The notes below the pieces were generated by a model. That model was given only the letters and a program-made list of their open reading frames with translations. It searched no databases and was not told the origin of the DNA. The position numbers and the translations under genes were made by a program. A stretch of 64,000 nt of DNA, taken from assembly GCF_024868665.1 (NCBI RefSeq), contig NC_079891.1, forward strand, positions 31,186,598 to 31,250,597, in the 5' to 3' direction. This DNA is from Triplophysa rosa. Lineage: Eukaryota; Chordata; Actinopteri; Cypriniformes; Nemacheilidae. Below are positions 41,346-54,401 of this stretch, piece after piece (within the stretch, counting starts at the first letter, position 1; each line of letters opens with the position of its first letter).

Positions 41346-44300
41346 TAAAATATTTCACAATGGCTTTGAATGTGGCTTATCCAATCAGATTTCATAGCTG
41401 AGACTACATCAAGATATTTCCACATGATTTCATAATATTTATTTAAATCTTATGTGGGCCTCTCTGGACTGAAATCTGTATTAAGATTGATCCTTTTACA
41501 TGTTTCCTTTTGAGTATGTGTTGCATTTCTGTAATCCCGCTGGAGTTCAACTCCAATAAGTAGACTCATGTTCCCATGGGGATGTGATGTAGTCCAGGCC
41601 TGCTCCCCTACTGGATCTCTCACTGGGTCACTGACAGCTCTCCCCACAGTGGAATCTTGAACGTTCACATCCCATAATGCCTCATCTGTGCCTCTTCCAG
41701 TGTCATGATCTGCCTTACTCAGATCAGTGCGAGTCAATGCTTCTGCGTGACAGCGAAACGTCAGGAGGGCGTCTTTGTTGTTTTCACATTTATATTTTCC
41801 AGTTTACTCGCTCTCAGGGGTCCTCGCTTTTTTCTCGCTCTCTTTCTCAATATCTGACATTCTTTCCTCAAAGTATCATTCATCTGCCTCTTACATAAAA
41901 GCTAGTTTGTATGTCAAGACCAACAAATTAATAGAGCTTTAACCCTGCCTGAAAAGGAAAGCATTTTATATTGCCAGCTTTTTTTGTCATGGTCCCAGAT
42001 ATTTGATCATCTCTTTTTCAGTAACATTTGACACACACAATCTTTTTAACATTTGAGACCGAACAAATGTTATCTAGCGACAGGCAATGCTTTTCATTGG
42101 GCGATTTTAATAATGTGATTTGTTTTTCATGTCAGCAGGAAGTGGGATAAATGTTAACATGTAATTTGATTTGAATCGAACTTTAATTCGATTGAATCGA
42201 ATGCTTTGACAAACATGTTAACATATCTGAAATCTGAAATGAACACCACAATTATGTACCTGCGCAGACCTCAGAATTTCTGTACACTTAAAACCCAGTT
42301 TTGGGGTAGGTGTAAACGTAAGTGTTTTTAAGCAGACTTGTGGAAACCTGTGCACTTTTAACTCCAGAAAGTTGCATCAGATTAGCCAATCAGATTAGAG
42401 CCTGCCACACCAAGAAAGTGTTTGCCTGTTTTAAGTGCAGTTTGCATCAGATGGTTAGTAAAAAAGTGACTGTAGGCGATCCGTGGGCATGCCATATGAG
42501 GCCATGAACGTGAATTAGCCCTCTGAACAAGAAGTGGATTATAAAGCCAGAAAGCTTATGGAATTTGGTCATACGATTGTACAGTTGTACAAACTGAAGT
42601 TAGGAAGTCTTGATAAGAGCTGACACAAGTATTTTAATAACACTGAAATATGGCCTGTGAAATATTGAGCTGCTGTCAAATCATATATTGTTTTTTTACT
42701 TGTCAAAGTTCTGCTCTGTAATTCCAAGTTAAAATGAGTCTGATCTCGTAGAAAACTATAATCGGAAGTCAGAATAGAAATGAACATAAAACAGACTATG
42801 TCTGTCAGATACAGTCTCTCTCTAGAGATGTTAATCTGTTCTCCTTTGACCCTACCAGCTCTGATTATTTCCCGCTGGTGACACATGCTCATATCCTGTT
42901 TTACAGGAAGTCCTCTCATGGTTTTTATTTACAGTAGATATGCTGACATTTCAACAGAGTGAGTCTTGATGGCGTCTGGTGGGTGTTGAAGGGTAGACAA
43001 ACAAAGATTTCAATTAGTGTAGGTGAATGTATGAAAGGTTTGACTGCTCATTAGGAAATGATCAAATGTTTTATGATAAGATCAAATATTTGGACATATT
43101 TTTTCGGCAATAAAAGATTCTGGAGGTGTGTCTCAGCTTTTTGTCTCATTCAGTAGGTGGGAAATGAACAATTTCCGTGCTGTTTCTTTCTTGAAATTGG
43201 TCCCGTGTGCTTTAACCTTTGCTCTTCACAAATCTCCAGAATGCACCAGCTCACATCGGCAGCTGACTGTGTTTTCCCTTCAGAATTGTTATGCGTTTCC
43301 CTCCAGAGGACAAGCATGAGCTTGTCAAACCTTGATTTTCACTTGAAGACCCACTGAAGTGTCTTAAAATTTGCAGCTTGGTTTTTACGCATTGATGTAA
43401 CTTCCTCTGAAACAGAAAATTAGGGTGGGACATATTAAGTGGCTTCTGTTATTTAAAAAAAAGCCAGTAGCAGCGGCGGACACTATAGACGCCTTTACTG
43501 TTAGTAAACACTGTGACGCGTTTTTATGGACAGAACTTAGGTGGAGGCAGAAAGATCCCCCTGACCGCATTACTAATGCTAGGTAGCCATTTTGTTTGCT
43601 TGCTTTTTGTCAATGACTAGAAAAAATCGGATTAAATTTTAACATGTAAGGTCACTAACTGACTAAGACCGCGATTGTTTTTGAAAAAGTTAACTTTAAC
43701 GCCAGGAACCTGACCGACCTGTGCGCGCTCACTCAATGGATCCAGGGACGAACTGACAGGATTACCAGTTAAGTGGCCTGACATGTACACCTACCAGACA
43801 GAGAAACCAAGCATGTATAGTAAAGATAAACTGAGAGTGTAAACATCTATAGATGCCTGTGTGTACCAACAGTGGCAAACGTTAGCAAATGCATTTACTT
43901 GAACACAAACCTGATACATAACATGATCCTTCTCACTGTTCCCTCTCCCTTTATACTTATGTACTTGTGGACAACTAAAGAAAAAAAGTTTATGTTTAGT
44001 TTCTGGCCGATAGTTAACTGCTAGTTGTACTAACTAACAAAGTTAGCTAGCATACCCTATGTGTTCAAAAGTTAGTCTCCGCCTCAGACGTCACGTCCAC
44101 GGACCATTGGCTAAACGTCTGATGCATAAGGCACACTTTTCTGGAAACACTTCAGCGCGTTCGAAGTCATCATCTGATTGGTTGAATTTCACAGGATTTC
44201 TGGGAGACGTGCGTGTTGCGTTTTTTAACGGTCCGCCTGGAAACAACACGAAGCCATCTAATCTAAGAAATAAGATGTCATGTTTACAACGGTTGCAATA

Positions 44301-44734
44301 AGAATTCATCACGATCGACTAAACGCTTAATTCTTAAAAGTATGCGAGGTTCACAGCATAAACTTATAATCATTTTGTTGCTGTTAACTTTTGACATATT
44401 CGTGAATATACACCGGTCTGTAACTGCGGGGACATTTCCACGCCTCTAAACATGACGTGGCACAAAACGAAACGTGATTGGTTGCGTTACCTGTCAGTCA
44501 TATGGCCTCTTGGGCGGGCCTTGGCCAAAGAAAGCAGCGAAACGTTCCAGACCTTCAGTATGAAGTGAAAATGTACGCGAAAAATAACCCTGTTCCCCAG
44601 TTCTATGCAAGACTATTCAAAAGTTAATGCTACGTGAAAAATAACCTTGTTCTCCAGTTTCTGATTTGGGCATACGTGAGATTATTTTAGATACAAATCA
44701 TAATCCACACCAACAAGACAGTAGTTTTTTCATC

Positions 44735-45072
44735 TTAAAGTCACCATGAAACGGAACTTACGATTGACTTCTTTTCTATATCGTGACGTATATCCAAGTG
44801 AAACTGCTTCTGAAATGAGAAAAAATGTAGGGTGGGGCTTTATTTTGCCCTTCCCTTTTTGATTGGTTTGTTGTAAATTGGGCCTGGAGGCGAAGGCTAA
44901 AAAGAGTTGTTGTTGAGAGGGGGAGAGGATCTTAATGTTTTTGATTAAAGATTACAAGTGCAAATTAATTTAAAAAAAATAATGGTGTGCACGGTTAAAT
45001 CATTTATAATAACCACTGCAACACTGTGTTAAACACTTAGAATTTTCCTGTTTGATTTCATGGTGACTTTAA
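44735..45072. mobile_element. TTAA-flanked MITE family C, copy 2
   Basis: Inverted ends TTAAAGTCACCATGAAA and TTTCATGGTGACTTTAA. The interior matches copy 1 (ATATCGTGACGTATATCC, GAGGGGGAGAGGATCTTAAT, ATTAAAGATTACAAGTGCAA). Both ends differ from copy 1 in the same way, so this is a different subfamily. Confidence 0.85.
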
Positions 45073-45552
45073 GTGTTATGAAGTGAAACGCAAGCATTTT
45101 TAATGATCGTTTCTGTTCAGTCCGCTCATTTTATTGTGTTTAACAATATTGTGTTTTTGTTTGGCAATGGCAGCAGGTGTGTGTTAAAATATTAAATTGG
45201 AGACTGTATTCTGTCGATTGTGGCACTAAACAACACAACACAACAAGATGATATTTTAAACTCCTTATGTAGCCGAATCTGTGCTGGTTATTTGCCGCCT
45301 CCAGTTTTCCGTTTGTTTTGCCTCCAGCTAGCGCCGTGACGTAATCATGACGTCTGCTGTAAAGGGGTCTATATTCTCTAGATTCTAAATAGCTTTTGAT
45401 TGGTCAGAAAAATCTGATGAGAAACTGAAGTACAGAATGATGTCATCAAAATCGTTAATTTATTTGTTCATGTAAGAAGCTTGTTCATGTATGGTGTCTT
45501 TCATATTAACACGGTGCTTTCTAACTTCTAAATTAAAATGCACAGTTATGTT

Positions 45553-46335
45553 CAGTGTTTTTGCTATATTCATTTTGCTGTGGTGGTCCGCCACGCCAAA
45601 AACCGTCCCCACCACGACTACAGTGACGCAATGTTTCCCTTTCATTCCTAATTTGTCCGGCCATTGTTGCTAAATTTGCCACTCTTTCACTAGATTTAGT
45701 GATTTTTACGACCCCTTTAGCGACTTTTGTTCAGAAGACACGTATAACGACAAACCTAGCGTCTTTTTGTATAATCTGTTGCTTTCATTCAGTGGGAAAC
45801 TGTCATCAGTACTGTCCTCCGAGCGCGAGGTCCCGCTTTCCCGGTGCAGGAAACGCCTCTCTCGGGTCTCGGCGTCTGTGAGTGAGTGGCAGGGAGAAGC
45901 AACACATTCAGTTCATCGTATGGCCGGCTTGTGAATGACAGAGTACAAAACAGCGTTTCCAAAACCTGTCACTGTTATCGACTGTTTGGAGATATAAGCA
46001 TGAACACAGTTCATCTGTAAATAAGCGACAGAGGCTGTGCACGCACTGTGTGAAAGAATAGAGCCAAAATCTCCACTCTTTAAGGTGTGTGTGGTGATTT
46101 GATCAGAGGATGTATCTTGGTTTAATGATTTTAAATCATTAGTAACATTAATGTTACTAAATACTTTTAATGTAAGTAAATCCTGACGTTACTTCCGCGT
46201 TTGTGGTGGGAAATATCCCACTTCGGAGGTGTCTTGAACGCAATATTAAAACTACGTGAAGACGTCATGAATATGTTCATTTGCGTGTGAAGTCATCCAG
46301 CGCCACAGTTTCACAAAATCCTAGCGGAAACACTG
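45553..46335. mobile_element. Transposon with CAGTGTTT termini
   Basis: Starts CAGTGTTTTTGCTATATTCA and ends AATCCTAGCGGAAACACTG, an imperfect inverted repeat. ATGTT flanks both sides (5 bp; hAT would have 8). Interior motifs (TACAAAACAGCGTTTCCAAA, ACCTGTCACTGTTA) recur near 49320-49360. No coding frame. Confidence 0.55.
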
Positions 46336-47575
46336 ATGTTGCTAAATACCAGCTGCATTTATCGTGACGCAGGTTAATGAGTCATCAGCATCCCAGTGTT
46401 TAGAGGTTCAACACCGGTGATGCTGCTGATTCCTGTTCACGAAATAATGATTCACGATTCAGAGGGAGCTAGTGAGCGAGATGAGATGCAACCTTTGTTT
46501 TTTTTAGGTGAGGTCTCCTGTAAGGTTCTGTTAACACTCATATAGCAATTCATAGTTTAAGGGGAACGGTGAGTCAGGAACAATGGATGACAGCTCTGTC
46601 TGGTGAGGACCATAATTGTGTTTGCACGCTCTGCCTAAAGGCCCTAACAGACACAACTTACCCCTGAGCGGAAGTTGACGGCAAAGCATACTTGGGGAGA
46701 GAAGTCATTTTAAATAGTGATGCGTTTGCTTTTACGGAGGTGAATAGAACAAATTTTTCAGTTCATACCTCTTTGTTAGATCCCTCAAGTTTTTTTTTCG
46801 AGGCGTGAAGTCTATTGCACAAAGATTTATCAAAGACAATCGAACTGAGCAGAATATTAGCATGCTAATTTTTTTGTGTTTTTTTTTTATGGTCACCACT
46901 GATGAAACGTCCGCCACTGAAGCGAATAAACAAAAATCAGACGACTGCGAAACCCAGTAATTTCAATCAAAATCTACTTTAATAAACAGCGTTAGTTGAG
47001 GTGCAGACACTTTTCTTTTGTAGTTTTTGGAATGAGACTGGGATGTAGAGGAAAGAAAGCGGATGCCAAAAGGATCCCACAGTGTGCTAATTTAATTCCC
47101 AAATTAATTCTGGATAAAAGCTAAAATCGCAACTCTGAGTGCTCCTCTGCAATGACGTACATAATTCATACTGTCAGTGTAGCCCGATTCGCACAGGATT
47201 AGTATTATCTGGGGACCTCGTGTGATTTAGAAATTACCGCCCCACGTCTGTATTTCATGTGGTGCATTCGCAAGGGATAAGTGAAGCCTGTGATTTTACT
47301 CAAATTTACTGACTTATTTCCCGGATATGATGGCAAGGCTTTGCATATAGTTTGTAAAGCCTATAATTGTGTTGTTTCCCTTCTGAGGTTTTACTTCCCC
47401 ACGTTTCTTTTAATCTCTCTTTTCTGCCCGTGTTACATCTCAACCTTGAGTTTGTGTGGATTTTTCATGTCGTGTTTGCTCAAACCTCGCCGGGTGCCCT
47501 TTGTGCTTGTGCAGACGTAAAAGATCAGTTTGATGCAAAGGTCACTGTTGCCTTTTTATTTGCAACTGTGATAGC
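46336..47575. other. No gene recognised
   Basis: Non-coding. Frames at 47281 and 47367 overlap in two phases and have no likeness to known families. Confidence 0.4.
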
Positions 47576-48416
47576 TAGGGCTGGGACGATATATCGTGTC
47601 ATTTTTATACCGATGAATTACGGTTAAATGCCGCCACATCCAAAAGCCAGAGAGCGCTATCACGCAGAAACTCCGAATATGGGACACCGAAGAAGAACGA
47701 TTTACACACACAGTTCCAGGAAATGCCAATGGTCATATTCTATAGCTGTTCTTCAAACCTTTTCAAGTATTTTCATGATAACATATATTTATAATGATGA
47801 TGTTTGACGATGTGTTGCATTTTCAAATGCACGTTATAAACGATTCGATCTCGTAGTGATTTTAGATCGAGCAGTACTTTCTATTGATCAAAGAGCCATA
47901 GTTCACGGAAGAACTGTGCATAAAACACAGAATTGAAGCCTTTGCGATTTCAGAATCGACCTAGACGGGTATAATTAGTAGGGGTGGGACAAAAAACCGA
48001 TATGGCGATTTATCGCAGGATTTTGCCCCCCCCTCCGCGAGACATTAACTATACTCTGGCACCGGGTATTGATTTTTTTCGGTTAGGTTTAGGTTTAAGA
48101 TATAGAATTATAATGGGAGATTGTTACTGTGAAATAAAATTACTCATTCCGTGAAATAGATTTTTGGTCATTCCGCCCACCCCTATGTTGAATACATCAT
48201 ATGACTTTTTGATGCCTTTTTTCCCTTCATTTACAGATGTCGTGATGTATTGTTATAGAATTGCCAAGCAATATATAATTTATCGTAGTATCGGTGCACT
48301 GTGATATTATCGGTATCGTGAGCCATGTATCGGGAGTCGTATCGTATCGTGAGGAACCTTGTGATTCACACCCCTAATAATTAGTGTGAATCGCGATATA
48401 TATTGTCACAGCCCTA
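47576..48416. mobile_element. hAT-type element containing a second hAT insertion
   Basis: TAGGGCTGGGACGATATAT at the left and ATATTGTCACAGCCCTA at the right. Flanks GTGATAGC (47568-47575) and GTGATGGC (48417-48424) agree at 7 of 8. About half its length is the inner element at 47979-48376. Confidence 0.8.
47979..48376. mobile_element. Inner hAT-type element with perfect 8-bp duplication
   Basis: Starts TAGGGGTGGGACAAAAAAC and ends GTGATTCACACCCCTA. ATAATTAG flanks both sides exactly (47971-47978, 48377-48384). A further CCGCCCACCCCTA terminus-like piece at 48173-48185 suggests yet another event inside. Confidence 0.82.
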
Positions 48417-48470
48417 GTGATGGCAAGAATGTTGTATATTACAAGTTGTTTTGTAAGTGTTTCTTTCCTG

Positions 48471-48602
48471 TGGCTCAGTGGTTAGAGCATGGCGCTAGCA
48501 ACACCAAGGTCATTGGTACGATCCCAGGGGATTGCACATAGTCAGAAACAATTGTATAGTACAATGCAATGTAAGTCTTCCAAATGCATAAATGTAAATG
48601 TA
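48471..48602 (+). mobile_element. tRNA-derived SINE
   Basis: Head TGTGGCTCAGTGGTTAGAGC (A box) and GGTACGATCCC (B-box-like, 48515-48525), then TAGTACAATGCAATGTAAGT and the tail CCAAATGCATAAATGTAAAT. The usual GCTTTGGATAAAAGCGTC tail part is partly deleted. Confidence 0.82.
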
Positions 48603-48619
48603 TATCGCGTTAACCAAAA

Positions 48620-49625
48620 ATTCTCCGTCATTGACGGATTTTTTTTTACCAGTGGCAGAAAAAGCTGAAGGCCGTCTGTCATTTTGACAGATTAAAATGA
48701 GGGCAATTTGTAATTCCCCTTTTTGGTCAAATTGGTAGCATCCAATTATTTCCTTTCATCAGAACGTGATCGTAAGCGGCCAGAGGTACCCCTGCCCTGA
48801 ACGCGATCGAGAAAGGACACATGTTTCCCATTCATTACTTATAAACGCCTCGTCCATTCAGGAAAACCCATGCGGGATTAGAGGAGACTCACGGTGCGGA
48901 GCCAGGCGCGTGAATAAACAAGGCATTAGACTATGACGGCCCACCACAGTCTTAATTTCTTTCGCCATAGTTTCAAAACAAACTGAAAATCTTTTTACAC
49001 TTCATAAAAACACGTCTATAAAGTTGTTTGAGTTCGTTGTTTCTGGATCTGATTCTGCAAAGCATGCATCTGTCACTCAATCAGACCCCCGCGTCGTGTT
49101 CTCTCATACACACACATGCGCGCACAAACGCGTTGTGCGGTGTTTACAGGCTTTTTTCCTTCCAAGAGCGATAGCGAATAGTGTCATTTTGGATAAACCT
49201 TAACTTTAAGTAAGTGGAAAAATGTCTCTCTGCGTCTTCTCCGTTCAATGAGCGGCAGAAGCACCACATTCATAACCAAACTGCAGCTTAAAGTTACTTC
49301 TAAGTGAAGGAATGAATGATTACAAAACAGCGTTTACAAGCACCTGTCATTGTTACTGACTGGACGTATGATCATAAACATTTGTCTGTAATTATTATTT
49401 TATGTCTGACAACAGAATAATTAACTATGTAAACGACTTCAACTGTATTGTGTATTCAGTTGTATTAAAACACAGTAGGCTAAGTTCAGAGAGTAAACGC
49501 ATGTCTGTCGCGATGATGTCACAAACATGCTAATTAACACGTTACATCACCTTGCGCCATAGTGACGGGTAAAACTAGATTATGACCGATTTTTTACGAG
49601 CCTGTCTGTCAAAATAACAGTGAAC
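48620..49625. repeat. Dispersed repeat related to 45553-46335
   Basis: The interior shares GAATGA.TACAAAACAGCGTTTACAAG and the ACCTGTCATTGTTACTGACTG-like sequence with 45940-45990. The left part has CTCCGTCATTGACGGATTTT and the right CCTGTCTGTCAAAATAACAG. Boundaries are uncertain. Confidence 0.4.
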
Positions 49626-50037
49626 AACAATGAACAAGTCTAGTGCAACCTCTGTATATGTGATATGATGGGGTGTGTCTGTTAGGTCATACTATTTTAT
49701 ATAAATGTATTTGATATGTGTTATAGTACGTCATGCTATTTTAGATCAGCCCTTATAAAGGCACGTGCACAAGTTGATGCATATGAGCCACATCAGGGTC
49801 CCGATGACATCATCGTAGAATAAAACTCATTTGTACGTATTACAGAGATGTGTGTGTGAATGGTAAGTGAAAACATTAAACTTGTAAACGCTAATGCTGT
49901 TGAAGTTATGACCGTGCAGGTCCCTCTGAGTGCTCACACCATGGGGTTTGAATTCTGACTTCTTAGGTCCTAAATATTTGATGGTGTAAAAAGCCAGTGT
50001 TTTGTGTGCCGGAGAAGCAGTTGTGTGTGTAATATGT

Positions 50038-50062
50038 GTATGTGTATGTGTATGTGTGTGAC
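50038..50062. repeat. (GTATGT)n short microsatellite
   Basis: GTATGTGTATGTGTATGTG run just before the large GT tract. It lies within a 500-nt stretch dense in GT repeats. Confidence 0.9.
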
Positions 50063-50158
50063 TTCAGCATTAATCTCTGTGCTCTCTCTGATTGGAAAAT
50101 CCTGTTGGGTTTAAAAAAGCTCTTCTTTGAATCTAGAGCATGGCTCTGTGTGCGTGCG

Positions 50159-50166
<8 letters not shown>

Positions 50167-50228
<62 letters not shown>
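50167..50228. repeat. (TG)n microsatellite
   Basis: About 31 TG units, uninterrupted. Val/Cys and Thr/His frames across it are artefacts of the repeat. Confidence 0.98.
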
Positions 50229-50229
<1 letters not shown>

Positions 50230-50435
50230 TTCTGCATGTTTCCAGAGGCAATGCAAAGTACTGTCACTGTGTAATGTGTTGTCAAATGTATAATTGTATT
50301 GTAAGTGTTGTGTATATTTGGAGGTATGTGTGGTTAAATTGGGTGGGAGGGAAGCAAGCTTCATTCTAGGTGATTTCCTGTGTGAGCTCGAGAGACAGGA
50401 ACTAGTACATGTGTTCATATGTAGGTTGCTGTGGT

Positions 50436-50438
50436 GTG

Positions 50439-50506
<68 letters not shown>
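50436..50506. repeat. (TGCG)n-(TG)n compound microsatellite
   Basis: About nine TGCG units followed by about fifteen TG units. Alternating purine-pyrimidine DNA of this kind can form Z-DNA in vitro (general knowledge). Confidence 0.97.
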
Positions 50507-50508
<2 letters not shown>

Positions 50509-51094
50509 AACAGATGCACAGGGCTACAGAGTGTTGGATTTACCTCCTGTGGTGATCAAATCATGCGAATCCACACGCACACACACTCACAGGTTTGTTT
50601 CATATGTTAGTCAGACATCTCATATAGAGTTCCATGCCAGGCTAATGATGTTTTTCGCCCCCTTACCCTAAACCAAACCCCAAAAAAAGGGAGTCGACTC
50701 TGAATGACACAAACGAGTCGTGCCCTAGTCCGATTCGCGAACCTCCGCTGATTAACGTCACTACATATAGTCCCCACCTACATTTTGCTAGGACTGCCCG
50801 CGAAAACTTCTCCCCCAAACACTGTAGCTCGTGAGCCTCATTCGCGGTAGACCAATCACAGCAGACTAGACCATCTGACCAATCAGAGTAGGCTGGCGGG
50901 AAGGAGGTGATTAGTCGGATGATTCGCCGAACGAATCATTTGAGAGTCAGTCAAGAAGTAAGGTAAGAAAAACTGCCTATTATAACAAAATAATAGTGTT
51001 TTTACACCTTGTATGTACGTAAACTTGTTGTTGGACACTACATAAACCAAAATAGGACCTTAAAATCAAGGAATGTTTACTCTTTAATAAAACA

Positions 51095-51293
51095 TTGAAA
51101 CGCGCTCTGTAGAGCAGTTTGTCCGTTTAGGGCTACTGTAGAAACAACATGGCGAATTCCATGTAAGGTGGACCTGAGGTGTATTTAGAAATAGCTAATT
51201 CTAAGGTGATACAAATATAACGCTTCATTAGTTATGTATATTATTGCATTTCTGTCAATCGATCCTCCAAAAAATTACAAACTGGACCTTTAA
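51095..51293. mobile_element. TTAA-flanked MITE family B, truncated
   Basis: From ACGCGCTCTGTAGAGCAG through AACAACATGGCGAATTCCAT to ACTGGACCTTTAA. The left third is missing. Confidence 0.78.
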
Positions 51294-52121
51294 ATGTTTA
51301 GCCCTTAAAACTAGCCAAACCTGTGGAAATACACACACGCACACATACGTTTGTTTTACTGTACTAGTCAGGAAATTTTGTCGATTTCCATTGATTTTAT
51401 ATCAAGCTAATGATATATATAATAAAGCAAATGAATAAAATTGGCGAAGACGACACGAGTATATAAGCAGCACACTGGTTCCAGATAAACAATGAGGCTC
51501 AAAACTGTTCCGTTACACGACTAACATTACAACAACAACATATCTTGGTTCTAACAAACAGAAAAACCAATGTTACTCACACATAATGATCCGAATCAAA
51601 GCAACATCCTCCGACGTGTTTTTTAGGTGATCTTTCTCTCCAACGTCTGTCTGCTGAAAGTATCTCCATAGGTATCTGTGAGTATCTCCGCTAAAAGCCT
51701 TCGTACCGCGGGTGCTAACGCGTCTCTGCTGGAAAGTCTTTATAATATTAACGCAGGTCCTGACTTTAATCCTTCTTTTTATACTTAAAATCCCCAGACC
51801 CTTTATTTTATGTAATAAATAAGACATCTCTCTTTCTACAGTCTTTCTAATGCCCGCATGATCTCTGCCCTGCGTCAACATGAGAACGACACCCTGTCTC
51901 AGCCGACGAAATCCCACTCTAGACCTTTAAGTATTTGTACTCTATCCTTAGCTTTTTACTTTGCGTTTTTACTTTGGGAAAAATAGTTTACATTGTAAAC
52001 TAAAGCATATTATCGCTGTCCTTCCGGAGCCTTGGATTTCGCTGTTTTTCGGGAAATAAAAAAGCTGTACTTTTATAATGATAAAATAATGTGTTGTGAA
52101 AGTTGTTAATTGGTTAGATAT

Positions 52122-52450
52122 TTGTGACCCTGCACAACAAAACCAGTCTTTGAAACTTTCCCTTGATGTATGATATTTGACCGAGATATAACTATTTAAA
52201 ACTCTGGAATGAGGGTGTGAAAAAAATTGAGAAAATCGCCTTTAAAGTTGTTAGAGACGCTGCAGCATGCCGTTGCAAAGAAGAAACAGGTTTGTTTTAA
52301 CACTCTTAGGCCCGGAAGTGACTGTGGAAACGCGAATGGCCCTGGCACTAGCACACCGCTTCTGACTCGATAGTGGAAATGTGGCTAGTGTTTTGTTGGC
52401 TATTGCCACAAATATTCCCATGCTACTCAAGACTGGTTTTGTGGTCCACA
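52122..52450. mobile_element. GTGACCCTG-type MITE with an insertion or replacement at about 52250-52375
   Basis: Left arm TTGTGACCCTGCACAACAAA to GAAAATCGCCTTTAAAGTTG. The right arm is TGGCTATTGCCACAAATATT to GACTGGTTTTGTGGTCCACA. Between them about 125 nt (GACGCTGCAGCATGCCGTTG to GACTCGATAGTGG) belong to neither arm. Confidence 0.65.
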
Positions 52451-54401
52451 TTTGCAAAATTGACTGACAAACAAAAGGTGACACAATGATTTATGGCAAA
52501 AAATAAAAATTACGATATATATGGAGATTTTGAGGTTTCTGGAGGACAGACGTGATATATCATACGTTTTGCTTCAACTACTTTTCAAAAATACGTTTGT
52601 TACGTGTTTTTTACTTTGAATACTTTTACCTTTTTGAGTAAAAATTCTTATGTCAAAGTAAGAAACTAGTAGATGTTTAAGTTTAAAACGGTAAACAAAG
52701 TGACATTTATTATTTATGAAATAACAACAACATTGTATTTATGAAATCTAGTGGACACAAGTATAGGCACTTTGTAGGAATGCATATGAACCCGTCTAAA
52801 TTATTCTGAACTTTGCCATCATTTGTTTTGCCTAAAACAGAAGTACAAGATAAGATGCAGTATTAGATGAGGCCTAAAGACAATGCAAGGTCAAACTTTC
52901 ATTTTCCCCTTCAGCGTGCCTCACAGGTTATTATTTTGCCTGTGTCTCATGCCTTAGTTAGTTGTTCCCTTAAATGATAACATAATTTTACAATTATACC
53001 ATACCTCTTTATTGTGTGATACTGCTTTGCGTTATAGTGTAACACATTTGTGTAACACATTTATATTGCATTAGTTTACTTTTCATCACACACATACTGA
53101 GAACAGTTGTATCAAAACAACAATCCTGTGTGTGTATAAATTATGGGATGTTGTGAGACACATCTTTCGCACAGTCCTGCATAACAGGTTCTTGTCTGCC
53201 TTTGTGAGTGTCACATTGCAGTGAAGTCAGTTCGGGTGCTGTGTATTTGTGGGTGTGTATTGCTGAAATCAATGTACTGTGAAATTGATAACTCAGTAGG
53301 TGTAAGGAGATTGAACCATCAGAGAGAATAAAGATCGTTTCTGAGATGAACTTGGATTACACTGGCTGTCAGTTCCGTAATAAAAATGATTCGGCCCCTA
53401 TAACGTGACTTTCTGTTTATGGGCACGTCATGCAACCGTAACATATGAAACACCATTACAGAACATCATTAGTTTGCTAGTCAACTTTAGGTATGTTTGT
53501 GATTTATTACAGTGACCAGGTTTTATTGAGGTTGCGATTTTTTTTTTATTTACGCTGTGCTGGCAATGTTAACCCTTTTAAACCGGATATGTCGTCGCCG
53601 ACACATTCTACCAAGCGGTATTCATTTTACCATAACTCTGCAACCATTTGTGCAATAACAAAAATTGGAATTGCTCCTAAAAGTAGATAAACTATGGTAA
53701 TAAATATGGTATATCACGGTAATGTCTTCCGTTCTGTCAGCCAATCGCTCCTGTTTTCGTGGAGAGCGGCAGGATGCAAATATGAATGGGTAGTTACGGA
53801 GCTGCTGTTTTCGTGAAGCGCTGTAATAAAATTAGCAAACAAAACACGGCAAAGAGGAGATACACAACAGAAGAGAGATTTTTGACAATGAAACGTGTGT
53901 GAGGTGGGCCTGTGCTTGCAACTAGACAGGAACTTCTTCAGACACCACCACATTTGAATGAATAGTGCAAAAAAATACACCTTGAGAACTGGGGTAAAAA
54001 TAGGCGCATGAATGAACACTATGTACATGAGTGACACTAAAAAGACTTTTATGCATGTACTGTACTACAGTATATTTTTCAAGTCTGAAGTGCTAGATTC
54101 TTTAGGTCTTTAGTTTTTTGAGAATTTCAAAATAAAAATCAGTAAAAATTATTTCCTTTTTTATTTTTGTCTATTTAAATTCTATTTACAAACTCGCAAT
54201 GCACAGTAATGGTCAATAACCTTAATTTGCTTAAAGACATTTGTTTTCTGAAAAAAATGATACCTTGCACATGATGATGGCACATTGTGTTAGAATTCGA
54301 CAGTAAAAAAAACAAAATGTGTGAAAACAGTCTATTATTGCTTCAGGGCTAATGTGCTGGTTAAGGATCTGGATTGCTAATATGGTGGTTACAGAAAAGC
54401 A

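Larger units (their letters stand above)
37821..45552. other. Gene-free interval with MITE copies
   Basis: Apart from the MITEs listed at 39821, 40868, 41203 and 44735, no exon was recognised. A duplicated GGCCTGACCA.CCGTGTCCCT occurs at about 39116 and 39168. If the rightward gene is real this is intronic. Confidence 0.4.
50507..54401. other. No gene; MITE pieces at 51095 and 52122
   Basis: No exon recognised. The 114-aa minus frame at 51573-51917 has no recognised domain. Confidence 0.4.

Noticed and set aside
48471..48550. A true tRNA gene
   Set aside because: The head is followed by SINE body and tail, and the B box is altered (GGTACGATCCC).
49963..50671. Long Val-Cys and Thr-His frames on both strands
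   Set aside because: Low-complexity translations of the GT and TGCG microsatellites.
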